From contig JBOGDQ010000143.1 in NCBI GenBank assembly GCA_050742975.1, positions 1 through 23,773 on the forward strand: a stretch of 23,773 bases of DNA, read 5' to 3'. The notes beneath the pieces are model-generated. The model was given only the letters and a program-made list of their open reading frames with translations, was not told the origin of the DNA and made no database searches. Each line of letters opens with the position of its first letter. The first letter of the stretch is position 1. The position numbers and the translations under genes were made by a program. Shown here piece by piece: positions 6,458 to 13,551 of the stretch. The stretch comes from JBDTGE01 sp050742975 (GTDB lineage Bacteria; Actinomycetota; Actinomycetes; Mycobacteriales; Jatrophihabitantaceae).

Positions 6458-7273
6458 ATGGAGATTCGGGCTCGCGGAAGACTGGCCGGACTCGGGGTGG
6501 TGACCGCGGCGGCGGTGACCGCGATCGCGACGGCCGGGGCGATGGCCGGGACAGCGAACGCGGCGGTGGCGAAGCCGTCGGCGACTTCCGCGGTATCCAC
6601 GGCGGCCAAGATGGCTTCAGCCGCCAGCGCCACCTCGGTGGCGGCACCGGCCTGGACGGCGCCGAAGCAGACCCTCAAGGAGGGCGACAAAGGCAGTGCG
6701 GTCAAGGCGCTGCAGGAGCGGCTCAACTCGCTCAAGTACTACGCCGGCTCCGCCGACGGTCAGTTCGGAAATAACACGATCGAGGCCGTGTGGGCCTTCC
6801 AGGAGGTCCAGGGCATCTCGGTCGACGGCATCGTCGGGCCGCAGACCTGGAAGTCGCTCGAGCACCCCAAGTCTCCGACCCCGCACAACCCCAGGGTCGC
6901 GACGCGAATCGAAGTCAACCTGAAGATGCGCGTGCTCGTCCTTTACACCAATCACCGGATCGAACTCATCAGCCACGTGTCGTCCGGCGGCGGCTACTAC
7001 TTCTGCAACCCGGGCGGAGGAGGCTGCGCGTACGCCGTCACCCCGACCGGGACCTACCACACCACCGAGTACATGTCCGGCTGGGTGACCGTCCCGCTGG
7101 GCAAGATGTACAACCCTGTCTTCTTCATCGGCACGGCTTACGCGATCCATGGCGACACCGACGTACCCGTGAACCCGGTGTCGCACGGCTGCGTCCGGGT
7201 CCCGATGGACATCGCGGGCTTCTTCCACAAGATGGTCAAGACCCCCGGCACCGAGGTCATCGTCTACAGCTGA
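6458..7273 (+). CDS. Secreted L,D-transpeptidase with peptidoglycan-binding domain
   Basis: A 271-residue exported cell-wall enzyme. A Sec signal peptide spans about 1-37 (positively charged start, hydrophobic core, then ANAAVA). A Ser/Ala/Thr-rich linker leads to a PG_binding_1 domain at about 72-136 (KEGDKGSAVKALQERL, DGIVGPQTWKSL). The YkuD catalytic domain occupies about 150-271 with His231 (AIHGD) and SHGCVRVP, giving His243 and nucleophile Cys245. Such enzymes form 3-3 cross-links in peptidoglycan or attach proteins to it. I chose the ATG at 6458 over the upstream in-frame ATG at 6356 because the signal peptide begins there and GAAAGG lies 10 nt upstream. The 3' side carries a possible long hairpin. 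It diverges from the carbonic anhydrase; no functional link is evident. Confidence 0.92.
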   Translation: MEIRARGRLAGLGVVTAAAVTAIATAGAMAGTANAAVAKPSATSAVSTAAKMASAASATSVAAPAWTAPKQTLKEGDKGSAVKALQERLNSLKYYAGSADGQFGNNTIEAVWAFQEVQGISVDGIVGPQTWKSLEHPKSPTPHNPRVATRIEVNLKMRVLVLYTNHRIELISHVSSGGGYYFCNPGGGGCAYAVTPTGTYHTTEYMSGWVTVPLGKMYNPVFFIGTAYAIHGDTDVPVNPVSHGCVRVPMDIAGFFHKMVKTPGTEVIVYS

Positions 7274-7280
7274 CCGCTCC

Positions 7281-7341
7281 GTGGGGCTGGCCGTCAGCGC
7301 CTGTCGACCAGTCAGCGCCGGATCGCTCCGGTCAGCCCCAC
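7281..7341 (+). terminator. Long inverted repeat after the L,D-transpeptidase, possible terminator
   Basis: gtggggctg (7281-7289) and cagccccac (7333-7341) are exact 9-bp arms around a 43-nt interior that contains a gtcagcgcc direct repeat. An alternative pairing of ctgaccg (7270-7276) with cggtcag (7329-7335) competes with it. It begins 8 nt after the stop codon. No T-run follows, so it could be a factor-assisted terminator or an mRNA-stabilising hairpin. Confidence 0.35.
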
Positions 7342-7371
7342 CGTCATGCTCCGCCGCGGCGACCCCGGGCC

Positions 7372-7377
7372 TAGACT
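7372..7377 (+). promoter_or_regulatory. Candidate -10 hexamer for the gene at 7439
   Basis: TAGACT is flanked by GC-rich sequence and lies 67 nt upstream of the ATG; the same hexamer occurs upstream of the helicase gene at 22173. No clear -35 box is at the right spacing, so support is weak. Confidence 0.25.
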
Positions 7378-7438
7378 CCCGGCGGCCGGGCGGAGATAGT
7401 GGGATTACCGCAAAGTACGCACACGGGTAGGTGGTTCC

Positions 7439-7975
7439 ATGCTTCAGGCCTTCGTCTTCGGATGCGTCGGTATCGTCGTCGGCGACATCTATTTCCTGGA
7501 CCCCAATCCGGCGCCAGGCCAGGAAGGCCCGGAGCACGGCGTCCGGCTCGAACTGCGGGTCTTCGACCGGGGCGAGCTCAAGGGCACGATCTACTCCGCC
7601 GTCCCGATCGAGGCCGCCAGGCCGATCTGGCGCGTCGACCTGCTGGAGTCCGTGGACGGCAAGCCGGGCAGCTACAACCGGACGCACCACCACCCGAGGT
7701 TCCAGGAGTGGGACCCCACGCACCGGGTGTTCGAGCGGGAGCTTTCGGCCGACCCGCTCGGCTGGCTGGAGAAGGAGCTCTCCGACCTGCCCGTGGTGAT
7801 CGAGCGCGCGGGCTTCCCGGCCGACACCGCCGACCCGACCGACGCCGACAGCCTGCGCGAACTCGCGCCGGCCATCGCGGCCACGGCCGACATGATGCTG
7901 CGCAAGGTCAGGGCGGGAGAACTCGGGCGCGCCCCGGCCGCTGACGCCGACAGCATCCGCACCGGCTGGCTTTAG
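7439..7975 (+). CDS. Conserved-looking hypothetical protein with a central HHHPRF motif
   Basis: A 178-residue protein I do not recognise. It opens with a short hydrophobic stretch (LQAFVFGCVGIVVGDIYFL), too polar for a clear signal peptide. A beta-rich part follows (VRLELRVF, GTIYSAVPIE, PIWRVDLLES). The middle is notable: NRTHHHPRFQEWDP at about 80-93 clusters three histidines with Arg, Glu and Asp, which could bind a metal. The C-terminal third is helical and acidic. GTAGGTGG lies a few nt before the ATG as a ribosome site, and codon usage is strongly GC-rich at third positions, so the frame is very probably coding. It is convergent with the MFS exporter, their stop codons overlapping within TTAG at 7972-7975. 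Confidence 0.8.
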   Translation: MLQAFVFGCVGIVVGDIYFLDPNPAPGQEGPEHGVRLELRVFDRGELKGTIYSAVPIEAARPIWRVDLLESVDGKPGSYNRTHHHPRFQEWDPTHRVFERELSADPLGWLEKELSDLPVVIERAGFPADTADPTDADSLRELAPAIAATADMMLRKVRAGELGRAPAADADSIRTGWL

Positions 7976-9435
7976 CTCTTCTTGGCGCGGGTGAGCACCC
8001 GGGTGGCGGACAGCACCGCCGCGATCACCATGAAGCCGACCGAAGCGTAGAACGCGGCGTGCAGGCCGGTGGTGAACGCGGCGGCCAGCTGTCCGTGCAG
8101 CGTGGTCGTGCCGACGAAGATCGCGAACGCCAGGCCGCGGGAGATCGACCGCGACGCGACGAGGATCGCGACGGCGAACGAGAACACCATGCCGATATTG
8201 GCAAATGTCCGCATAATGCCGGAGGCGATCCCGAACTGCGCGGGCGGCGCCGACTTCATGATCGCCGAGCTGTTGCCCGGGAAGAAGAAGCTGGCCCCGA
8301 CCCCGTTGATCAGGCTGAAGACGACGACCAGCCACAGGGGCGTGGTGAGGGTGAGCTGCGCGTAGCACAGCAGGGCGACGACCTGAAGCGCGAGGCCGAC
8401 GGTGGCCGGGAACACCGGGCTGCGCTGGTCCGCCAGCCGCCCCGCCCACGGCCCGACGAAGCCGCCGGCCACATACCCGGGCACCAGCAGCAGGGACGCG
8501 TGGATGGGTGACAGGCCGCGCGGTCCCTGCAAGTACATGAGGACGAGGAACAGCACCGCGAAAGACGCCAGCCCCTGGAAGAGCGAGGCGAGCAGCGATG
8601 CCGCCATGGTCGGGACGCGGAACAGCGACAGCGGCAGCATCGGCGCCTTGGCCCGCTGCTCGATGAGGACGAACACGGCCAGCAGCACGACGCCGCCGAT
8701 CAGGTAGCCGACCATCGACGCGTCGAGCGGCCCGTTGGCCAGCTTGGTCATCGCCCACAGGATGCCGAACAGCCCCAGGCCCAGCGTGATCATGCCGGGC
8801 AGATCCAGGCGGTGCCGGACCCGCTCACCGCTGTCGCGGAGCACCCGGAACGAGATGCCGACCGCGACCACGCCCGTCGGCACGTTGATCCAGAAGATCC
8901 AGCGCCACGATATGTAGGTCACGATCAGGCCGCCGAGCACGACCCCGAGGACCGCGCCGATCGTCCAGCCGACCGACGTGAACCCGTACGCGCGGCCGCG
9001 CTGCTCCCGCGGGTACAGGTCGGCGATGACCGCGCCGCTGTTGGCCATGATCAGCGCCCCGCCGACGCCCTGCACGATGCGGAACACGATGATGGACGGC
9101 TCGTTCCAGGACAGCGCGCACAGCAGCGACCCAACCACGAACACCGCGAATCCGGTCTCATACATCCGGACCCGCCCGAACATGTCGCCGAGCCGCCCGA
9201 CCTGGGTCGCGAGGAGCGTGATCACCAGCAGGAAGCTGATGATCACCCAGACCACGGCGGACAGGGCTATATGCAGGCTGCGCTGGATCTCAGGGAGCGC
9301 GAGGACCACGATCGTGGTGTCGACCGCGGTCATGAGCACGCCGCTCATGATCACGGCCATGGCCAGCCCTCGGCGGGTCGTCGCCGGGCCGGCGGCACCG
9401 CCAGCGGCGGGCTGCTGCGTGCGGGGAATCGTCAC
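7972..9435 (-). CDS. MFS multidrug exporter, DHA2 (EmrB/QacA) family
   Basis: A 487-residue integral membrane transporter with about 14 predicted spans, the size and pattern of the drug:proton antiporter-2 family. Markers: MTAVDTTIVVLALPEI in the first span (motif D1-like), GRLGDMFGRVRMY (motif A) after the second, and GWTIGAVLGVVLGG (motif C, antiporter signature) in the fifth. It would pump drugs or metabolites out using the proton gradient; substrates are unknown. The start is a GTG at 9435 with no ribosome site, but TAGGCT lies 6 nt upstream, consistent with a leaderless mRNA. It diverges from the NfeD-like/flotillin pair, and its stop overlaps that of the convergent hypothetical gene by four bases. 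No local repressor gene is adjacent. Confidence 0.92.
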   Translation of the reverse strand: MTIPRTQQPAAGGAAGPATTRRGLAMAVIMSGVLMTAVDTTIVVLALPEIQRSLHIALSAVVWVIISFLLVITLLATQVGRLGDMFGRVRMYETGFAVFVVGSLLCALSWNEPSIIVFRIVQGVGGALIMANSGAVIADLYPREQRGRAYGFTSVGWTIGAVLGVVLGGLIVTYISWRWIFWINVPTGVVAVGISFRVLRDSGERVRHRLDLPGMITLGLGLFGILWAMTKLANGPLDASMVGYLIGGVVLLAVFVLIEQRAKAPMLPLSLFRVPTMAASLLASLFQGLASFAVLFLVLMYLQGPRGLSPIHASLLLVPGYVAGGFVGPWAGRLADQRSPVFPATVGLALQVVALLCYAQLTLTTPLWLVVVFSLINGVGASFFFPGNSSAIMKSAPPAQFGIASGIMRTFANIGMVFSFAVAILVASRSISRGLAFAIFVGTTTLHGQLAAAFTTGLHAAFYASVGFMVIAAVLSATRVLTRAKKS

Positions 9436-9447
9436 TTAGCCAGCCTA
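9436..9447 (-). promoter_or_regulatory. Probable -10 element for leaderless MFS exporter mRNA
   Basis: On the minus strand TAGGCT (9447-9442) is followed by 6 nt and then the GTG at 9435. It is the same hexamer, at almost the same spacing, as in front of the carbonic anhydrase. No Shine-Dalgarno sequence is present. Confidence 0.4.
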
Positions 9448-9519
9448 ACGAATACTGGATTTCCCGTCATAGACGACTACGCTTGCTACTTGGCATTTCC
9501 ACAACGGTGGTGGCTCTGG

Positions 9520-9804
9520 TTGGCCCGCGATGAAGCAGCTATCGGGACGGTAGGCGTACTCACCGTGACTACCCGCGGGGCGGACGGCCCCGGCGAGGTG
9601 CTGATCAAGATCCGCGGCGGTTCGGAAAGCTATATCGCGTGGTCAGAAAACCCGCTACCCAAAGGCGCGACGGTCCTGGTCATCGACTACCGCGGCCCGC
9701 GGACGGTCGAGGTCATCAAATGGACCGACCCGCTCGACGAGGCCCCTCAAGTGCCTGGGACTACGCGACGTAGCACCCCAGAGATTCCTTGCTCAGGAGA
9801 GTGA
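9520..9804 (+). CDS. NfeD-like OB-fold protein upstream of flotillin
   Basis: About 94 residues from a TTG at 9520. GTVGVLTVTTRG, then AWSENPLPKGATVLVIDY and RTVEVIKW, look like the C-terminal beta-barrel (OB-fold) domain of NfeD proteins: a Gly-x-x-Gly opening strand, a small-residue turn, and a KG-(x)-V-x-V strand. NfeD proteins accompany flotillins in bacteria, and here the stop codon is only 3 nt from the flotillin ATG, so the pair is an operon. The start is unresolved: no ATG is available, and TTG at 9490, TTG at 9520 and GTG at 9565 are all in frame. The GTG would cut into the first conserved strand, so it is least likely. A membrane segment, usual in NfeD, is missing or reduced to a short Trp-rich stretch (RWWLWL) just before. 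Confidence 0.6.
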   Translation: MARDEAAIGTVGVLTVTTRGADGPGEVLIKIRGGSESYIAWSENPLPKGATVLVIDYRGPRTVEVIKWTDPLDEAPQVPGTTRRSTPEIPCSGE

Positions 9805-9807
9805 ATC

Positions 9808-10950
9808 ATGTTCGGTTACCGCGTTCCCGCACCCGACGAGGCCATGCTCGTTTCCGGCGGCCGCCACGGGATGAAGGATGCGCCATTCCGGGTCGTCACC
9901 GGCCACGGGGCGTTTGTCGCGCCGTTCTTCCGTAAGGCCCGGTATCTAACGTTGTCCATGCAGGAGGCCGAGGTCGCCGAGACCTGTGTCACCAAGCAGG
10001 GCATCTCGCTGAACGTCCGGGCGGTCATCGCGTTCAAGGTCGGCAACGACACTGACTCCATCGTCAACGCGGGCCAGCGGTTCTTGTCCGACCAAGATCA
10101 GATGTCGGTGCTGACCGGACGGATCTTCGCCGGCCACCTGCGGTCGATCATCGGCTCCATGACGGTCGAGGAGATCGTCACCGAACGGCAGAAGCTGGCC
10201 TCCGAGGTCCTCGACGGGTCGAAGGAGGAGATGGCCAAGATCGGGCTGTCGGTCGACTCGCTGCAGATCCAGTCGATCGACGACGGCAACCTCGGCTACA
10301 TCGCGGCCATGTCCGCACCGCACATCGCGGCAATCCAGCAGAACGCCAAGATCGCACAGGCCAAGGCGAACCAGCAGGCGGCCGAGGCGGAGCAGGAGTC
10401 GCTGCGAAACCAGGCCGAGTTCCAGCGGCAGACCTCCGTGGTCCAGGCGCAGTACGCGGCCGAGGTGGACAAGGCACAGGCGGAGTCGGCGCAGGCCGGA
10501 CCGCTGGCCCAAGCCGAGGCGCAGCAGGCCGTCATCGCGGCACAGACCGAGCTCGCGCAGAAGGCCGCCGACCTGCGCCGCCAGCAGCTGGTGGCCGAGA
10601 TCGTGCGGCCGGCCGAGGCGGAGGCGGAGAAGACGCGGATCCTGGCCCAGGCCGACGCCCAGAAGACCGAGATCCTCGCGCAGGCCGCCGCCTCGCACAA
10701 CCGCGTCGCGCTCGACCAGCGGCTCATCGAGCAGCTCCCCCAGATCGTCCGGGAGGCCGCAGGCGGGCTGGCCGGTTCCAACCTGACCGTCCTCAACGGC
10801 GCCAGCGGGGTCAGCGACGTCGCGGCGTCACTCGTGGGTCAGGGCATCGCGATCTTCAACTCGATCCGCGAGGGCATCGGCCAGCCGGAGGAGTTCGACG
10901 ACGACCCGGACGGCGACGAGCAGCGGCCCGCGATCACCGACGGCCGGTAG
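9808..10950 (+). CDS. Flotillin-like SPFH-domain protein
   Basis: A 380-residue scaffold protein of the flotillin/band 7 group. The SPFH domain spans about 10-180 (SGGRHGMKDAPFRVVTG, VTKQGISLNVRAVIAFKV, IFAGHLRSIIGSMTVEEI, LGYIAAMSAP). A long Ala/Gln/Glu-rich coiled coil at about 190-300 follows (AEAEQESLRNQAEFQRQ, AEAEKTRILAQADAQKTEIL), then a short hydrophobic part and an acidic tail. Flotillins assemble on the inner membrane face and organise membrane microdomains. There is no N-terminal membrane hairpin, so attachment would be peripheral or through the NfeD-like partner. The ATG is preceded by GGAGAG at suitable spacing. The 3' end faces the PaiB-like gene with 52 nt between. Confidence 0.92.
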   Translation: MFGYRVPAPDEAMLVSGGRHGMKDAPFRVVTGHGAFVAPFFRKARYLTLSMQEAEVAETCVTKQGISLNVRAVIAFKVGNDTDSIVNAGQRFLSDQDQMSVLTGRIFAGHLRSIIGSMTVEEIVTERQKLASEVLDGSKEEMAKIGLSVDSLQIQSIDDGNLGYIAAMSAPHIAAIQQNAKIAQAKANQQAAEAEQESLRNQAEFQRQTSVVQAQYAAEVDKAQAESAQAGPLAQAEAQQAVIAAQTELAQKAADLRRQQLVAEIVRPAEAEAEKTRILAQADAQKTEILAQAAASHNRVALDQRLIEQLPQIVREAAGGLAGSNLTVLNGASGVSDVAASLVGQGIAIFNSIREGIGQPEEFDDDPDGDEQRPAITDGR

Positions 10951-11002
10951 CAGCCCCGCGAGCCCCCTCAGGCGGTACCGCGGCGTCGGAGCCGGCGCAC
11001 GG

Positions 11003-11668
11003 TCACGGGCGGTTCCGGCGGGTCTGCCAGTCACCGATGGCGGCGAGGCGCCGCCGTTGCTGGGTTGCGGCTCCGGCGTCGAGTCCGTGGCCGCGCCGTT
11101 CGAGGTGACCGATGACGCGTTCGCGGTGCTCGACCGGGTTGTGATCGTCATATTTGAACTTGGCCTCCACGCGTAGCACCGCGAGCCGGATGCCTCGGAT
11201 GCCGGGCAGCATCCGTCCGTACGGTGCGGTATCGACGGCCATGGCGGCGTGCTGGCCCTCAGGTTGGAAGTCGGCGAGTTGGGCGCAGAGGATCTCGGCC
11301 TTGCCCTGCGGGTCGTCGACCACGGTGGGCCGGCAGACGAACTGCACGGCGGTGTAGTAGCTGGTCGGCACGCCGTCCTCGTCGGCTCCGCCGGCTTTGG
11401 CCCGCCAGTAGGACGGGATGTAGGCGTAGTCGCCGATCACGGCCAGCCGCACCTCGGCGGCGGCTTCCAGGTGCGGCCAGACCGGGTTCGGTCGGGCCAG
11501 ATGGACGAGCAGCTCGTCCCCGGCAATGGTGAAGTGGGTGGGCACCATTACCGGGGCGTGGGTCGGGTCGAGGTTGTTGACCGTGAGCATCCCGAACCGG
11601 TCGGTGGGGGCCAGCCACTGCTGCCACTCGACGCTGTCGAGCGCGGCATCCCACGGGTGGATGAGCAT
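11003..11668 (-). CDS. PaiB-like FMN-binding protein
   Basis: A 221-residue protein of the FMN-binding negative transcriptional regulator family (PaiB-like, split-barrel FMN fold). Typical segments: FGMLTVNNLDPTHAPVMVPTHFTI, LLVHLARPNPVWPHLE, IPSYWRAK and VPTSYYTAVQF, then the KAEILCAQLADFQPEGQ helix and RVEAKFKYDDHNP near the end. In Bacillus PaiB is linked to repression of sporulation and protease genes, but direct DNA binding is not a feature of the fold, and an oxidoreductase or flavin-storage role is equally possible. I chose the ATG at 11668 over 11683 because AAGGGG sits 6 nt upstream and the family begins here. It starts one nt after the stop of the B3/4-domain frame, so it is translationally coupled to the XRE-B3/4 operon. 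Confidence 0.85.
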   Translation of the reverse strand: MLIHPWDAALDSVEWQQWLAPTDRFGMLTVNNLDPTHAPVMVPTHFTIAGDELLVHLARPNPVWPHLEAAAEVRLAVIGDYAYIPSYWRAKAGGADEDGVPTSYYTAVQFVCRPTVVDDPQGKAEILCAQLADFQPEGQHAAMAVDTAPYGRMLPGIRGIRLAVLRVEAKFKYDDHNPVEHRERVIGHLERRGHGLDAGAATQQRRRLAAIGDWQTRRNRP

Positions 11669-11669
11669 G

Positions 11670-12198
11670 TCAGGCCCCTTCATCGTGCGTTGGATCGGCG
11701 CGTATCCGACGGCGTTCGGCGTGGACGTCGGGCCCCAAGCCGGCCAGCCGGGTGAGCAGGTCCTCGGCGGTGGCGCGGACCAGCCGCGGCGGGCCGGTGT
11801 AGCGGGTCAGGTCCTCGCCGCCGATCGGGATCTGGTGCAGCACCGACACGGCGTTGTACAGGTCCGTGAGCCGGTTCACCTGGGGCAGCCCCGGCTTCGA
11901 CCCGGCGAAGCAGCGCCTCCAGGCTATTGCGGGTGCGTTGCGGCTTGGCGCCGAAGGCGCGGTACGCGGCTCGCCATGAGGCCACGTGCGGCAACTGCTC
12001 CACCGGGCAGTCGGACAACGCCTCGCGCGCCGTGGCCTCGGCCGCCTCCAGCAGCGTGTCGCTCGCCTCGTCGCTCGGGCCGGGGACCAGGCCGTCGACA
12101 GCGAGCACCACTGCGCGGTAGTCCGGCCGCAGTGCCAGCACGGCTGGGTCGACCCGGCTGCCGTCGAGGAACTCCCGGAGGATGGCCTGCTCAGGCAT
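11670..12198 (-). pseudogene. Frameshifted B3/4 (tRNA-synthetase editing-like) domain gene
   Basis: From the ATG at 12198 one frame reads LREFLDG..., DGLVPGPSDEASDTLL, LPHVASWRAAYRAFGAKPQRTR and LEALLRRVEAG. The conserved continuation LPQVNRLTDLYNAVSVLHQIPIGGEDL and RYTGPPRLVRAT is in the neighbouring frame and ends at 11670. Dropping one G from the GGGG run at 11889-11892 joins them exactly. The domain resembles the B3/4 part of phenylalanyl-tRNA synthetase beta, and stand-alone copies may edit or deacylate tRNA. The rejoined product is only about 175 residues, shorter than the 220 or so I expect, and the last 35 residues do not resemble the family. The ATG overlaps the stop of the XRE gene by 8 nt. 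A real inactivating mutation, programmed slippage and a sequencing error cannot be told apart here. Confidence 0.75.
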
Positions 12199-12796
12199 CG
12201 AGGGCCTGCGAACCCGGCCCGGAACCGACACCGGGTTCGAAGACGGCCAGGGCGAACCTCGCCGTCTTCTTGCCCGGGTTGGCGTATGAGTGCGGGACGT
12301 CGCCGGGGAAGGAGAGCGCGTCGCCTGCCTCGAGAGCGATCGACTGATCTGCGACGTCGATCGCGATCGCACCGCGCTGGACCTGCACCAGTTCCTTGGT
12401 GCCCGACGCGTGAGTCTCGCTGGCGTGCCGATCTCCAGGCCCCAGAGTCCAGTCCCACAGCTCGATCACGTCCGGTGGTTCGGTACCGGCCACCAACACG
12501 CCGCGGCCGCCGAACTCGCCGCTCCACAGCGCCGCTCCATCACCGTGGCGCGTCACCTTCACCGGCTTCGGATGAGCCGGCTCGACCAGGGCGGGCAGCC
12601 CGACACCGAGCGCGTCGCTGATCCGAAGCAGGGTCCCTACGCTGGGGTTCGCGGCGCCCTGCTCGACGTTGATCACCATCCGGCGGCTCACCCCGGCGGC
12701 CTCGGCAAGGTGATCCAGCGTCCAACCCCGCGACTGCCGTTCCTGCCTGACCCGGGCGCCGATCGCCAGCGCCAGCGCTGCCGTGCCCTCATCCAC
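12191..12796 (-). CDS. XRE-family regulator with C-terminal cupin domain
   Basis: A 201-residue transcription factor. A helix-turn-helix of the Cro/C1 type lies at about 10-68 (ARVRQERQSRGWTLDHLAE, then AGVSRRMVINVEQGAANPS with the recognition helix, TLLRISDALGV). A small beta-barrel cupin domain lies at about 90-190 (GTKELVQVQRGAIAIDV, ALEAGDALSFPGDVPHSYAN), which in this group senses a small ligand. I chose the GTG at 12796; the frame is open to 12868, but those residues cover the operator. TATGCT lies 6 nt before the GTG with no ribosome site, suggesting a leaderless mRNA. A palindrome directly upstream suggests autoregulation. The B3/4 and PaiB-like frames follow with overlapping or touching ends, so it heads a three-gene operon. 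Confidence 0.9.
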   Translation of the reverse strand: MDEGTAALALAIGARVRQERQSRGWTLDHLAEAAGVSRRMVINVEQGAANPSVGTLLRISDALGVGLPALVEPAHPKPVKVTRHGDGAALWSGEFGGRGVLVAGTEPPDVIELWDWTLGPGDRHASETHASGTKELVQVQRGAIAIDVADQSIALEAGDALSFPGDVPHSYANPGKKTARFALAVFEPGVGSGPGSQALDA

Positions 12797-12829
12797 TAGT
12801 GCAGCATAGTGCACTGCAAGTGCACTATG
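12797..12829 (-). promoter_or_regulatory. Palindromic operator overlapping the promoter of the XRE-cupin operon
   Basis: catagtgcac (12805-12814) and gtgcactatg (12820-12829) are exact 10-bp arms with a 5-nt spacer, tgcaa. A third half-site-like ctagtgca lies at 12796-12803, overlapping the start codon. On the minus strand TATGCT (12808-12803), 6 nt from the GTG, is the likely -10 and lies partly within the near arm. A regulator bound here would block transcription, so autorepression by the XRE-cupin protein is the simplest reading. Confidence 0.65.
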
Positions 12830-12907
12830 GCTCAATCGGGCGCCCGACCAACGACCGGGCGCTAGCAACGCTGCGAGAGGAGTGCCGTTGCGCGAGATGG
12901 GCAGGTG

Positions 12908-13501
12908 TCAGTGCCTGCTCGGGTCGCGGCCGGTCGCGGCGAGGAGCTTGTCGATCGTCGGCGCGTCGTCAGCCACCTCGACCGGCGCGCGGAACAAACC
13001 GGATCCGGACAGGTCGCCGAGGTTGCCGGCCCGCGAGTGGACGAAGGCGACCAGGTCCTCCGGCAGCGGCTCGCGGTACCCGATCGCCGTCGCGAGGTCC
13101 CAGGAGTGGATCGTCAGGTCGAAGATCATCTCGCCCAGGTAGACCCGCACAGGCGTCGTGCCACGGGACAGCTCGACCGTTCGCTCCAGCGCACCGTCCG
13201 CCGTGAACGCCTCCGCCGAGCCGGTCGCCGCCTCGTCCCATGCCTCGGCCAGGTTGGCACCCGTCCCGCCCTCGACGGGCAGCTCACGCGTGCCCTCGAC
13301 GACCTTGCGCGCCGACTCGAGGTCCAGACCGTGCATCAGCGGCGCCGCCCACCGGTGCTCGTCGACGAGATGGTCCACCAGGTCGGCGACGGACCACTCG
13401 GTGTCCGGTGTCGGCGCCGCCCACTGGTCCTCGGTGACTGCGTGGACGCGCGCCGTGAACTCGCGCCGGCCGGTCAGGAACATCCTCAGCAAGTCATCCA
13501 T
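12908..13501 (-). CDS. TIGR03086/DinB-like metal-binding protein (mycothiol-dependent maleylpyruvate isomerase N-terminal type)
   Basis: A 197-residue four-helix protein. LVDHLVDEHRW at about 41-51 gives a His44 metal ligand and IFDLTIHSWDLA at about 126-137 gives His132; PDTEWSVADLVDHL is the typical lead-in. Members of the DinB/MDMPI superfamily include mycothiol-dependent enzymes, which fits the MscR-type gene elsewhere in the window, but the substrate is unknown. The family name is from memory of these motifs, not a search. The ATG at 13501 lies 50 nt after the moeZ stop on the same strand, so co-transcription with moeZ is possible. The gap to the XRE gene (111 nt) contains that operon's operator, so the following genes are under separate control. 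Confidence 0.8.
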   Translation of the reverse strand: MDDLLRMFLTGRREFTARVHAVTEDQWAAPTPDTEWSVADLVDHLVDEHRWAAPLMHGLDLESARKVVEGTRELPVEGGTGANLAEAWDEAATGSAEAFTADGALERTVELSRGTTPVRVYLGEMIFDLTIHSWDLATAIGYREPLPEDLVAFVHSRAGNLGDLSGSGLFRAPVEVADDAPTIDKLLAATGRDPSRH

Positions 13502-13551
13502 GCCGAAGGACTACCCCTGATCGGGGGCCGGGCAAACCCGCACCGGCGCCA

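Noticed and set aside
8812..9519. Plus-strand frame continuous with the NfeD-like gene
   Set aside because: This part is antisense to the MFS exporter; only the segment from about 9520 resembles a protein family.
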